Source: Pollutimonas thiosulfatoxidans
GTDB lineage: Bacteria > Pseudomonadota > Gammaproteobacteria > Burkholderiales > Burkholderiaceae_B
Direction of reading: 5' to 3'
Length of the DNA stretch: 64,000 nt
Assembly: GCF_004022565.1 (NCBI RefSeq)
Contig: NZ_CP022987.1
Location: forward strand, 2,852,001-2,916,000
The notes below the pieces were generated by a model, which had not been told where the DNA came from, did no database searches, and worked only from the letters and a program-made list of their open reading frames with translations. Positions 35,841 to 44,326 of this stretch are shown here, one piece after another (the first letter of the stretch is position 1; the number at the start of each line of letters is the position of its first letter). A program made the position numbers and the translations under genes.

Positions 35841-37442
35841 CTAGGGTTGCACGCCGCTGCGGGCTTTCGGTCCGAGGTCGCCGCGCAGACGCATTTCTGC
35901 AAGGGCAATCCACTCGCAGAGCACTGGTCGCGTTTCACGGGGATCGATAATTTCCTCGACCGCGAAGGCTTCGGCAGTGCGAAAGGGCGAGGCATAGGGC
36001 TTCAGTTCGGCCTCCATCTCCCTTTCCTTGGCGACGGGGTCGGGCGCGGCCATGATCTCGCGACGGAATGCAGCCGCCACGCCACCTTCCACCGGCAGCG
36101 AACCCCATTCTGCAGAAGGCCAAGCAAGCTTCATGTCCACGTCGTTCTTGTTGCAGGTTGCCATGCCGGCCATGCCGTAGCATTTACGAATAACCAACGT
36201 GATGGTGGGCACACGCAGATTTCCCGCAATATAGACGGCGCGCATTCCTTCGCGCAGCGTGCCTTCCTCTTCGGCTTTCAATCCCACCATGAAACCCGGC
36301 ACATCCACAAAAAACACCAGAGGGATGTGGAAGGTATCGCACAGCTCCATGAAGTGAATTTGCTTGCGGGCCGAGTGCACGTCCATGGCACCGCCATAGA
36401 CCATGGGGTTATTGGCAATAATCCCCACTGGGCGCCCGTCCAGCCGCGCAAGCATCGTAATGACGGACTTGCCGTAAGTGGGCTGGATTTCGAAGTCCGA
36501 ATCCTGATCGACCACCATACGCAGCAGGCGATGCATGTTGTAGGCCTGCGTGCGTTTCTCTGGAACGATGCTGGCCAGACGTTCGTCGCAACGATCCTGA
36601 GGGTCGGCGCTTTGCACAACGGGCGGCAGCTCCCAGACATTGGAGGGCATGAAGCTTAGAAAGCGGCGTATCTGCTCGAACGCCTCTGCCTCGCTCGCGG
36701 CGGCGTTGTGTATGGTGCCCGCCTTGTCGACGGCAACCTTGGCGCCACCTAGCGCGTCCTTGTCGATAACCTGGCCCAGCGAGCGCTTCACCACAGGAGG
36801 CCCTGCAGCGAACACCTGGCTGATGCCGCGCACCATGACCGAGAAATGCGACAAAATCGCGCGGCCGGCAGGACCACCCGCTGCGGTTCCCAGCACAGCC
36901 GAAACAACCGGCACGGTACCCAGCAGGCCAACAGAACGCTCGAACCCGTGAACGCCCGGAAAGACACTGTGGCCACGCCGCTTCAGCGAGGTGACACTAC
37001 CGCCCGCGCCATCGATCAAGTTGACCAGCGGAATACGATAGTGATGGGCCAGATCTTCGACAAAGCCGCCCTGTCCGCCTTTGCGACGGGCGCTGCCAAA
37101 TGTCGTACCACCGCGAACGGTGAAGTCTTCCCCGCCCAGCGCCACCGGGCGGCCGTCTATCTTTGCCAACCCACCAACATAGGGCGCGGGCGTTACAGAC
37201 ACCAGCTGGTTGTGTTCGTCGTACTTTCCGGTGCCTGCCAGGCTGCCCACTTCTCGGAAGCTATCTGCATCAATCAGCGCGGCGATGCGCTCACGCACTG
37301 TCATCCGGCCCGCGGCGTGCTGACGTTCGATAGCGGCCGGGCCACCCATCAGTTGCCCTTGCTGTCGGCGAAACTGCAGTTCAGCAATCAGCTCGTTGTC
37401 CGTTTGCTCGGCTGACGAATTGGAACTGACTGCCGCCGTCAT
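35841..37442 (-). CDS. Acyl-CoA carboxylase carboxyltransferase subunit (first)
   Basis: A 533-residue carboxyltransferase with fused N- and C-halves of the crotonase type, as in PccB/AccD5. It begins MTAAVSSNSS, enters the domain at IERQHAAGRMTVRERIAALIDADSF, and contains the oxyanion region IDGAGGSVTSLKRRG and later FFVDVPGFMVG and GMAGMATCNKNDVDMKLAWPSAEWG. Its ATG overlaps the stop of the biotin-carrier gene as ATGA. The acceptor-CoA substrate cannot be predicted. It is only distantly similar to the second carboxyltransferase in the same operon. Confidence 0.9.
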   Translation of the reverse strand: MTAAVSSNSSAEQTDNELIAELQFRRQQGQLMGGPAAIERQHAAGRMTVRERIAALIDADSFREVGSLAGTGKYDEHNQLVSVTPAPYVGGLAKIDGRPVALGGEDFTVRGGTTFGSARRKGGQGGFVEDLAHHYRIPLVNLIDGAGGSVTSLKRRGHSVFPGVHGFERSVGLLGTVPVVSAVLGTAAGGPAGRAILSHFSVMVRGISQVFAAGPPVVKRSLGQVIDKDALGGAKVAVDKAGTIHNAAASEAEAFEQIRRFLSFMPSNVWELPPVVQSADPQDRCDERLASIVPEKRTQAYNMHRLLRMVVDQDSDFEIQPTYGKSVITMLARLDGRPVGIIANNPMVYGGAMDVHSARKQIHFMELCDTFHIPLVFFVDVPGFMVGLKAEEEGTLREGMRAVYIAGNLRVPTITLVIRKCYGMAGMATCNKNDVDMKLAWPSAEWGSLPVEGGVAAAFRREIMAAPDPVAKEREMEAELKPYASPFRTAEAFAVEEIIDPRETRPVLCEWIALAEMRLRGDLGPKARSGVQP

Positions 37443-37660
37443 GATTCGAGCACGCACAGGATCTGGTCCTCGTCTACCGAGGCCCCCGGCTCGACAGTAA
37501 GCTCGGCGATAACGCCCGCACATGTGGCCTCGAGCGGGATCTCCATCTTCATGGACTCCAGGATCATGATGACATCGCCATCTTCCACTTTGTCGCCCAC
37601 CGCTCGTTCCACTTTCCAAACTGTGCCAGTCACGGGTGAGCCTATTTCTGTTCTTGCCAT
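37439..37660 (-). CDS. Free-standing biotin carboxyl carrier protein
   Basis: A 73-residue single biotinyl domain with the biotinylated Lys38 in ILESMKMEIPLEA. It has neither the AccB-type N-terminal extension nor the thumb. The ATG at 37660 has AAAGGAG 8 bases upstream, which excludes an earlier in-frame start at 37693. It shuttles carboxybiotin between the biotin carboxylase at 34428 and the carboxyltransferases on either side. Confidence 0.93.
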   Translation of the reverse strand: MARTEIGSPVTGTVWKVERAVGDKVEDGDVIMILESMKMEIPLEATCAGVIAELTVEPGASVDEDQILCVLES

Positions 37661-37692
37661 GTGTATTCTCCTTTGCTGTACGGTGCCATGCA

Positions 37693-39267
37693 TTAATAAG
37701 TCGTTGGCCAGGCGGCCATATGATGTTTGCCTATGCCGCCGGTGCGACGAAGCTCGTGCACTTCCAGCATGCGCACCAGGTAGTCACGGGTTTCTTGCGG
37801 TTCAATGACCGCCTGGACGGCATACATCTCGGCAATGCCCCATACGTCGCTGTCACGCTCCATCTCGGCGCGCAGCTGTTCCTGAGTAGCCTCATCGACC
37901 TCCCGCCCCCAGGTCACAACCTGGACTGAATAGGTCGGGTCCATGAAGCTGACCTCGGCTGTGGGCCATGCCACGACGTCGTCCGAGTTGCGCCCGCCGC
38001 CCATATTCAGATAGGCCTGGCCGTAACTCTTGCGCATAATGACCGAGAGCTTGGGCACGCTGCACATTTGCAATGCGGTCATGAAGTTCATGATCTTGCC
38101 GGGGGCCTTCATGCGCTCGCCCTCTACGCCGATGACGAATCCCGGGGTGTCGACAAGCATGATGATGGGGATGTTGAACGAGTCGCACATCACCAGGAAA
38201 CGGGTAATCTTTTCGCAGCCAGGGACGTCCATGGCGCCCGCCTTGCCCATCGGGTTGTTGGCAACAATGCCGACCGTGCGGCCATCCAGGCGAGCCAGTG
38301 CGGTAACAGCGGTGCGGCCGAATCGCGGCTTCAATTCGAAGAAGCTGTCCTTGTCGACGATGGCATTGATGACCTTGCGTACCTCATAAACCCGTCGACG
38401 GTTCTCGGGGACAATTTCGGGCAGCTTGGCCGCCGCTTCGTTCGAGCCCTCGGGTACGGGGACGCGCGGCGGCGACTCCTGATTATGAGAAGGCAGATAC
38501 GATAGAAATCGCTTGATCAGGTCGATGGCTTCTTCGTCGGTGTCCGTTACTGCGTCCACCAACCCTGTTACTTCGCTATGCAGCTTCCAGCCGCCCAGCT
38601 CTTCGGGCTCAACAGTCTGGCCTATGGCCAGTGACGCGAGCACGGGGCTGGCGACCGCCAGGGTCGAGCCCTTGCGCATGACCGTGAAATCCGACAGGCA
38701 GGCATACCAGGCCGACGAACCGTAGCATTGACCGAGGATGGCGGATGCCCAGGGTGTCTCGCGGTGGCGTACATATTGCTGAGGGTCATTGCCCAGCAAG
38801 GAGCCCATGCCTTTGGATCCCATATTGTCTGGCATGCGTGCGCCGGACGACTCGCCAAAGAACACCAGCGGAAAACCACGCTCTGTTGCCACGCGCTTCA
38901 CGTGGCCCATCTTTTTCATGTTGGTCAGGCTGCTGGACGAGCCCTTGACGGTAAAGTCGTTGGACACCACGCCAACCGGCCGGCCATCCACACGAGCGAA
39001 GCCCGCAACCTTGGCATCAGCCGGCGTGGTCTCCCTGTCTGCGGGCACAACCGACGACACACCCAGCATGCCGGTTTCTATATAGCTGCCGTCGTCCACG
39101 AAGTAGTCTATGCGTTCGCGGGCATTCAGCAGGCCGGCTGCTTTACGGCGAGCCAGCTTGGCTTCGCCGCCCATCCCCAGCGCAAGCGCCTTGCGCCGTT
39201 GCAGCTCTGCGACTGCCGCGCTGACTTCATCGGCCAGGTTCTCTTGTTTCAACTCGTTTGCACCCAT
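37693..39267 (-). CDS. Acyl-CoA carboxylase carboxyltransferase subunit (second)
   Basis: A 524-residue carboxyltransferase, also a full N+C fusion. Features are ARRKAAGLLNARERIDYFVDDGSY, the oxyanion region GESSGARMPDNMGSKGMG and, in the C half, MLVDTPGFVIGVEGERMKAPGK and MRKSYGQAYLNMGGGRNSDDVVAWPTAEVSFM. It therefore has all expected domains. The gene begins 3 bases after the CoA-transferase stop. Having two different complete carboxyltransferases with one carrier suggests either a mixed hexamer or two substrates. Confidence 0.9.
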   Translation of the reverse strand: MGANELKQENLADEVSAAVAELQRRKALALGMGGEAKLARRKAAGLLNARERIDYFVDDGSYIETGMLGVSSVVPADRETTPADAKVAGFARVDGRPVGVVSNDFTVKGSSSSLTNMKKMGHVKRVATERGFPLVFFGESSGARMPDNMGSKGMGSLLGNDPQQYVRHRETPWASAILGQCYGSSAWYACLSDFTVMRKGSTLAVASPVLASLAIGQTVEPEELGGWKLHSEVTGLVDAVTDTDEEAIDLIKRFLSYLPSHNQESPPRVPVPEGSNEAAAKLPEIVPENRRRVYEVRKVINAIVDKDSFFELKPRFGRTAVTALARLDGRTVGIVANNPMGKAGAMDVPGCEKITRFLVMCDSFNIPIIMLVDTPGFVIGVEGERMKAPGKIMNFMTALQMCSVPKLSVIMRKSYGQAYLNMGGGRNSDDVVAWPTAEVSFMDPTYSVQVVTWGREVDEATQEQLRAEMERDSDVWGIAEMYAVQAVIEPQETRDYLVRMLEVHELRRTGGIGKHHMAAWPTTY

Positions 39268-39270
39268 GGA

Positions 39271-40539
39271 TCAAGCCTCTACCGCTCTGGTTGGTGTGAA
39301 TGCGCCGGCACTGTATATGACCTGCGCTTCGGATAATTCGGTGATTTGCTCGGGACTAAGGCCAAGCTCATCGGCAAGGACCTGGACGGTATCCTGCCCG
39401 ATGTCGCGGCCGGACCAGCGCACCGCGCCGGGTGTACGCGACATACGGGGTACGACATTGGCCATGGCTACCGGCCCAAGCTCCCGGTCTTCCGGCTCGA
39501 CCAGCATGTTCCGAGCGCGATAATGCGGATCCGCGAAGATGTCTTCAAGATTGAAGATGCGTGATGCTGGGACACCGGCCCCGTCCAGCAAGCGTTCCAG
39601 CTCCGTCATGGGCAGCGATCTAGTCCACTCATCGACCAAGGCGTCCATTTCGTCGTCATTGTCCGACCTGGCCACGGGCGTGGCGAAACGCGGATCAGCC
39701 AGCAATTCCGGCTTGCCCATTACCTGGGCGAGGCGCTGGAACACCGACTGCGACCCCGCCGTAATGTGGATATGGCGACCCTCGGCGCTGGTATAGAGCG
39801 AGTTGGGCGTATGACCGGGTAAGCGCGAACCGGCGCGGGAAGCAATGTGGCCCAGCTGTTGAAAGGCAGGAATATGAGGCTCCATGAAACTGAAGGCGGC
39901 TTCGTACAATGCAGAGTCAATCACTTGGCCTTGGCCGGTGCGATTTCGCTCCAGCATCGCCATCGTCGCCCCGAATGCGCCATAGAGCCCCGTGATGTAG
40001 TCCGTCATGGATACAGCGACTCGAGCCGGGGGGCGGTCCGGGTCGCCCGTCACTTCGCGTATGCCGCTAAAAGCCTCACACACGACGCCATAGCCGGGAC
40101 GTTGGCTGTACGGGCCGTCCTGGCCGTATCCGCTGATGCGTACCAGAATCAGGCCAGGGTTGACGGCGCTGAGCTCATCGTAGCCAAGGCCCCACCGTTC
40201 CAAGGTTCCCGGGCGGAAGTTTTCGATGACAATGTCGGCCTTTTCACATAGACGTTTGGCCAAGGCCCGACCTTCAGGGAGGCGCAGGTCGATAGAGACA
40301 ATACGCTTGTTGCGCAGTATGGAGGCGCCGTAAAGGGATCGTCCGTTCTTTACCTTACCCATCGAGCGGACGGCATCGCCCTCCTTCTGCTCGATCTTGA
40401 TCACATCCGCGCCGAAGTCGGCGAGCAAGCGGGCGCAGAAGGGCCCGGCCACGGTTGATCCCAGCTCGACGACGCGGCACCCCTTTAGTGGGCCTGACGC
40501 GGCGGCGCCATCGTTGACGCCATTGTCCTGATCGATCAC
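39271..40539 (-). CDS. CaiB/BaiF (class III) CoA-transferase
   Basis: A 422-residue family III CoA-transferase that moves CoA from a donor to a carboxylic acid through a covalent aspartyl intermediate. The N-terminal motif GCRVVELGSTVAGPFCARLLADFGADVIKIEQ is complete; the probable catalytic Asp is in VAVSMTDYITGLYGA. Start GTG at 40539 is 6 bases after AAGGAGG; a TTG at 40545 would be directly at the Shine-Dalgarno. It likely supplies the acyl-CoA carboxylated by the following genes. Confidence 0.9.
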   Translation of the reverse strand: MIDQDNGVNDGAAASGPLKGCRVVELGSTVAGPFCARLLADFGADVIKIEQKEGDAVRSMGKVKNGRSLYGASILRNKRIVSIDLRLPEGRALAKRLCEKADIVIENFRPGTLERWGLGYDELSAVNPGLILVRISGYGQDGPYSQRPGYGVVCEAFSGIREVTGDPDRPPARVAVSMTDYITGLYGAFGATMAMLERNRTGQGQVIDSALYEAAFSFMEPHIPAFQQLGHIASRAGSRLPGHTPNSLYTSAEGRHIHITAGSQSVFQRLAQVMGKPELLADPRFATPVARSDNDDEMDALVDEWTRSLPMTELERLLDGAGVPASRIFNLEDIFADPHYRARNMLVEPEDRELGPVAMANVVPRMSRTPGAVRWSGRDIGQDTVQVLADELGLSPEQITELSEAQVIYSAGAFTPTRAVEA

Positions 40540-40569
40540 CTTCAACCTCCTTCAAACACTGCCGCCCAT

Positions 40570-41268
40570 TTACAGCAGATATTTCTGATAGTGCGAGAAG
40601 CTATCCCTTGAGCTACGGATGTTGGCGCGCTTCAAGCGCTCTGCCAGTTCTGCATCACCCGCAGCCATCGCCTTTAATATTTCCTGGTGTTGTCGCAGAC
40701 CGTCTGCGGCGCGACCCGGCACCAGCACCAAACGCCTGATCAATACTTTTGTTCGGTCATACAGGCTTTCCATCTGCGACGCCAAAATGGTGTTCTGTGC
40801 CGCCGCGATCGCCCTTTCGCGAAACAGATTCACGGAGTCGACGTAAAAGTCCAAATCGCCCCGCGCCAAAGCCTCTTCTCCTGCTTTTCCAAAGCGCTCG
40901 ATGATGTCGGACCAGGAAGCGGGGTCTGACTTCTCGGTAGCCAACCGAATGGCAAGCGCCTCCAAAACTTCGCGTACCTCGAACAAGGCAAACACTTCAT
41001 CGGCTTCCAGCCGGGTGACGACAGCACCGCGATTGGGAATCCGCTCGATTAGCCCGCGGTCTTCCAGTACACCAAACGCTTCGCGGATGCGTGGCCGGGA
41101 GACATTGAACTCATCCGTCAACACCGCCTCACGCAGTTTCGAACCCGGCGGAAGATCGTGATTCACAATGCGCGAGCGCAGAATCTCAACGATTTCTTCC
41201 ATGCTGGGCCCTGATCCGCCTGAACTCTGGGTGCTAGTACGCGGTTTGCTTCGAGTTGCTTCAGCCAT
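40570..41268 (-). CDS. GntR-family regulator, FadR/FCD subfamily
   Basis: A 232-residue paralogue of the regulator at 33584, with winged helix (PPGSKLREAVLTDEFNVSRPRIREAFGVLEDRGLIERIPNRGAVV) and FCD domain (EVREVLEALAIRLA). GGAGAG is 4 bases from the ATG. It starts the minus-strand carboxylase locus, and an operator-like repeat covers its own promoter. It probably senses the substrate or an acyl-CoA derived from it. Confidence 0.92.
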   Translation of the reverse strand: MAEATRSKPRTSTQSSGGSGPSMEEIVEILRSRIVNHDLPPGSKLREAVLTDEFNVSRPRIREAFGVLEDRGLIERIPNRGAVVTRLEADEVFALFEVREVLEALAIRLATEKSDPASWSDIIERFGKAGEEALARGDLDFYVDSVNLFRERAIAAAQNTILASQMESLYDRTKVLIRRLVLVPGRAADGLRQHQEILKAMAAGDAELAERLKRANIRSSRDSFSHYQKYLL

Positions 41269-41293
41269 GCTGCTCTCCTTGAGCGTGAGATGA

Positions 41294-41345
41294 AATATAC
41301 AGCCGACGATACAAAATTGTCAACAACTTTACCGACTATTTTGTA
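41294..41345 (-). promoter_or_regulatory. Promoter and operator of the second GntR gene
   Basis: On the minus strand TTGACA (41318-41323) and TATATT (41294-41299) form a near-consensus sigma-70 promoter with an 18-base spacer. TTGTCAACAA (41317-41326) has the TTGT-N2-ACAA symmetry expected of FCD-type GntR operators and overlaps the -35. A wider repeat, TACAAAAT (41310-41317) and ATTTTGTA (41338-41345), encloses it. The bases ACTATTTTGTA and ATTGTCAAC also occur before the other GntR gene. Confidence 0.6.
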
Positions 41346-41408
41346 CAGACTATCGACCGCTTGAGTATCCAATGGTAATCGTTGAATGCCCGACTTGGCG
41401 CCTAACGC

Positions 41409-41441
41409 CAAAAACAACGACGCCGCCCGAAAGGGCGGCGT
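41409..41441 (-). terminator. Rho-independent terminator of the MBL-fold gene
   Basis: ACGCCGCCC and GGGCGGCGT (41420-41428 and 41433-41441) form a 9-base stem with loop GAAA on the plus strand (TTTC on the minus). On the minus strand it is followed by CGTTGTTTTTGG. It lies about 50 bases after the MBL-fold gene stop. Confidence 0.75.
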
Positions 41442-41490
41442 GCGTGTAATGCTGACAAAAAAGAAGGCGATTTGTCGCTTGCTGCGTTTA

Positions 41491-42552
41491 CTACACAGCC
41501 TTGAATCGTATGATCCCGTCGTCGCCTGTTAGGCGCCCCAACTTGCCGTCGTAATACAAGGCATGCAGGTGAGCCAGGGCCTCGCCCATGGCGAAGGTCA
41601 ACTGGTGCACATCCAGCTTGCGCTTGAACATCACGGGCAGGATGTCCATGGTGCTCATCGGGGTGACACATGCTTGCACAACTTCAGCCAGCCGATCCGC
41701 ATGGTGCTCATGTTGTTGCTTGATCCGCTCATGCAGGCCGCGAAATGGCCGGCCGTGCGAAGGCAATACCAGCGTTGCTTCGGGCAGATCGTCGTAAGCG
41801 CTCAGCGAATTCAAATACAAGGGCAGCGGGTTGCTGTCGGGCTCGAAATCGAAAACGCTGATATTGGTCGATATGCGCGGCAGCACCATGTCGCCCGAAA
41901 TAAGCGTCTGCAAGGTGTCACAATACAGCGAGGCATGTTCCGGCGCATGGCCGTAACCGACGATGACCCGCCACTGCCGGCCGCCGATCGCGATGTCGTC
42001 GCCATCCATGATGCGGGTAAAGCGCTTGGGCACATCCGGGACCAGGCTGGGATAATAATTGGCACGTTCGCGAATCTTGGCTTGGGCTTCGGGATCGGCC
42101 AGGCCGTGCCGGGTGAAGTGCTCGACCGCCGACTGACCGTTAGGCCCGCCCGCGCTGATGTTGGGACTGGACCATAGCCGGGCCAGCGCATAATCGGTCA
42201 TGGTCATCCATAAGGGCGCATTCCAGCGTTCGCAAATCCAGTGCGCCAGGCCAACGTGGTCCGGATGCATATGGGTGACGATTACCCGCAGTATCGGCAG
42301 ACCTTCCAGCTGATCTTCGTACACCTGCTCCCACAATGTCTTGAGCTCGTCGCGCGAAACGCCGCAATCGACCACCGTCCAGCCATCGCGCCCGTCCAGT
42401 TGGTCCCGCAATAGCCACAAGTTGATGTGATCGAGCGCGAAGGGCAGCGGCATGCGTATCCAGCGGACGCCGTCAGCCACGGTCTGCGCCTTGCCGGGTG
42501 GTGGCAGCTCGTCGCCCCAGGGGTAATCCAGTTTCTGTTCGTTAGGGTTCAT
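41491..42552 (-). CDS. MBL-fold metallo-hydrolase
   Basis: A 353-residue metallo-beta-lactamase-fold hydrolase. The metal-binding motif THMHPDH (His94, His96, Asp98, His99) is intact, with further ligands in GYGHAPEH and LPSHGRPFRG. The C-terminal 90 residues look like the winged-helix extension of LACTB2-like members. A GGAG precedes the ATG. It is divergent from liuR, sharing a palindromic operator, so it may take part in leucine or acyl-CoA catabolism, for example as a thioesterase, but this is inference. Confidence 0.88.
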   Translation of the reverse strand: MNPNEQKLDYPWGDELPPPGKAQTVADGVRWIRMPLPFALDHINLWLLRDQLDGRDGWTVVDCGVSRDELKTLWEQVYEDQLEGLPILRVIVTHMHPDHVGLAHWICERWNAPLWMTMTDYALARLWSSPNISAGGPNGQSAVEHFTRHGLADPEAQAKIRERANYYPSLVPDVPKRFTRIMDGDDIAIGGRQWRVIVGYGHAPEHASLYCDTLQTLISGDMVLPRISTNISVFDFEPDSNPLPLYLNSLSAYDDLPEATLVLPSHGRPFRGLHERIKQQHEHHADRLAEVVQACVTPMSTMDILPVMFKRKLDVHQLTFAMGEALAHLHALYYDGKLGRLTGDDGIIRFKAV

Positions 42553-42589
42553 CGTGTCTCCGTGTTCATGCGGGTAGGCCGGAACGGCA

Positions 42590-42595
42590 TATTAT
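42590..42595 (+). promoter_or_regulatory. Possible -10 element for liuR
   Basis: TATTAT lies just before the LiuR palindrome, which would put the transcription start (about 42602) at its left edge and the operator directly downstream, a simple repression layout. No clear -35 is at 17 bases. On the minus strand CATAAT occurs in the same place and could serve the MBL-fold gene. Confidence 0.4.
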
Positions 42596-42603
42596 GGCAT
42601 CAT

Positions 42604-42623
42604 AGTTTACGTTAACGTAAACT
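42604..42623. promoter_or_regulatory. LiuR-type palindromic operator
   Basis: AGTTTACGTTAACGTAAACT is a perfect 20-base palindrome between the divergent MBL-fold gene and the MerR-family gene. It matches the TTTACGTTAACGTAAA-like sites known for LiuR, the MerR-family regulator of branched-chain amino acid breakdown in proteobacteria. Position and symmetry support autoregulation and control of both directions. Confidence 0.85.
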
Positions 42624-42633
42624 GCCATTTACC

Positions 42634-43038
42634 ATGCCTGATCTCACCTGGACCATCTCCGAACTTGCTCAAGAGTTCGCGGTAACACCGCGGACCTTGC
42701 GCTTTTACGAAGATCACGGCATTGTCAGTCCCATGCGCCAGGGGCGCAATCGGGTCTATCAGGCGCGCGACCGAACCCGCCTGAAGCTCGCGTTGCGAGG
42801 CAAAAGGCTGGGTCTGCAGTTAAGCGAGATCGTCAGCCTGATCGACATGTATGACGGGCCTGGCGACAGCACCATACAGTTGCGCCATTACCTGGGTGTA
42901 TTGCAAAAGCACCGTAGCGTGCTGGAGCAGCAACAACGCGACATCGAAGACACACTGAAGGAAATCCGCAGGCAACAAAAGGATTGCGAGGCCCTCCTGG
43001 CCACGCGTACCGGCAACACCGTTGCGGACCAAGCATAA
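42634..43038 (+). CDS. liuR: MerR-family regulator of leucine/isovalerate degradation
   Basis: A 134-residue MerR-type regulator. The winged helix is at residues 4-75 ([47 protein letters not shown]), followed by a coiled-coil dimerisation helix ([34 protein letters not shown]). No cysteine-based metal site is present, so a metabolite ligand is likely. It is first in the liu operon, 44 bases before liuA, downstream of a perfect palindromic operator. The ribosome-binding site is weak. Confidence 0.9.
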   Translation: MPDLTWTISELAQEFAVTPRTLRFYEDHGIVSPMRQGRNRVYQARDRTRLKLALRGKRLGLQLSEIVSLIDMYDGPGDSTIQLRHYLGVLQKHRSVLEQQQRDIEDTLKEIRRQQKDCEALLATRTGNTVADQA

Positions 43039-43082
43039 CGGCCTCATCCGAGACCGCTGGCAAATCGACTCTGGAGACCATG

Positions 43083-44261
43083 ATGAATCTTCCCGGCTTG
43101 AATTTCGACCTGGGTTCCGACCTGGACATGTTGCGCGATGCCGTCCGCAATTTTGCGCAGGCGGAGATCGCGCCTCGTGCCGCCGAAATCGACAGAACCG
43201 ATCAGTTCCCCATGGACTTGTGGCGCAAGCTGGGCGACCTCGGCGTGCTGGGCATGACGGTTGACGAGTCATACGGGGGCGCCAACATGGGCTATCTGGC
43301 GCACATGATCGCCATGGAGGAAATCTCGCGCGCCAGCGCATCGGTGGGGCTGTCTTACGGCGCCCACTCCAACTTGTGTGTCAACCAGATTCATCGCAAC
43401 GGCACAGACGCCCAGAAACAGAAGTACCTGCCCAAGCTGGTGTCGGGCGAGCATGTGGGCGCGCTGGCCATGAGCGAGGCGGGCTCGGGGTCGGACGTCA
43501 TCAGCATGAAGCTGCGCGCCGAGAAAAAAGGCGACCGCTATATATTGAACGGCACCAAAATGTGGATCACCAACGGCCCCGACGCCGACACGCTGGTGGT
43601 TTACGCCAAAACAGATCCCGAGGCGCAGCAGCGCGGCATTACCGCCTTCATCGTCGAAAAGGGCTTCAAGGGTTTCTCGGTAGCGCAAAAGCTGGACAAG
43701 CTGGGCATGCGGGGCAGCCACACGGGCGAACTGGTGTTCCAGGATTGCGAGGTACCCGAAGAAAACATCCTGGGCCAGCTAAATGGCGGCACACGCGTGC
43801 TCATGAGCGGGTTGGACTACGAGCGCGCTGTCCTGGCGGGCGGTCCGCTGGGCATTATGCAGGCCGTCATGGACAACGTCGTGCCTTACATCCACGATCG
43901 CAAACAATTCGGCCAAGCCATCGGCGAGTTCCAGCTTATCCAGGGCAAGGTGGCAGACCTGTACACCACCTTGCAGGCCAGTCGCGCCTTCTGCTATGCG
44001 GTCGGCAAGAACCTGGACCGGCTGGGCACCGGCCATGTGCGCGAAGTGCGCAAAGACTGTGCGGCCGTCATTTTGTATTGCGCCGAGAAAGCCACGTGGA
44101 TGGCCGGCGAGGGCGTACAAATACTGGGCGGCAACGGCTACATCAACGAATACCCCACCGGCCGGCTATGGCGCGACGCCAAGCTGTACGAAATCGGCGC
44201 AGGCACGAGCGAGATCCGGCGTATGCTGATCGGACGAGAACTGTTCAACGAAACCGCCTAA
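43083..44261 (+). CDS. liuA: Isovaleryl-CoA dehydrogenase
   Basis: A 392-residue FAD enzyme of the acyl-CoA dehydrogenase family that oxidises isovaleryl-CoA to 3-methylcrotonyl-CoA, the third step of leucine breakdown. The diagnostic catalytic base Glu247 is in [15 protein letters not shown], the position used by isovaleryl-CoA dehydrogenases rather than the C-terminal Glu of others. Flavin motifs [15 protein letters not shown] and WITNG are present. Of two adjacent ATGs, the one at 43083 is better spaced (6 bases) from GGAG. Confidence 0.95.
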   Translation: MNLPGLNFDLGSDLDMLRDAVRNFAQAEIAPRAAEIDRTDQFPMDLWRKLGDLGVLGMTVDESYGGANMGYLAHMIAMEEISRASASVGLSYGAHSNLCVNQIHRNGTDAQKQKYLPKLVSGEHVGALAMSEAGSGSDVISMKLRAEKKGDRYILNGTKMWITNGPDADTLVVYAKTDPEAQQRGITAFIVEKGFKGFSVAQKLDKLGMRGSHTGELVFQDCEVPEENILGQLNGGTRVLMSGLDYERAVLAGGPLGIMQAVMDNVVPYIHDRKQFGQAIGEFQLIQGKVADLYTTLQASRAFCYAVGKNLDRLGTGHVREVRKDCAAVILYCAEKATWMAGEGVQILGGNGYINEYPTGRLWRDAKLYEIGAGTSEIRRMLIGRELFNETA

Positions 44262-44326
44262 CCTGCCATGACCCGCCATCGTTGCCAACTGCTGGGCCCC
44301 ACACTGGCATTGCCCATGAGCATGCC

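Noticed and set aside
34428..37660. Housekeeping acetyl-CoA carboxylase
   Set aside because: The carrier lacks the AccB N-terminal region and thumb, the carboxyltransferases are PccB-like fusions, not AccA/AccD, and the context is catabolic.
43376..44326. N-terminal extension of aceK through liuA
   Set aside because: The extension is an alternative frame of liuA; AceK homologues begin near MTYTGDHQF, which is at 44327.
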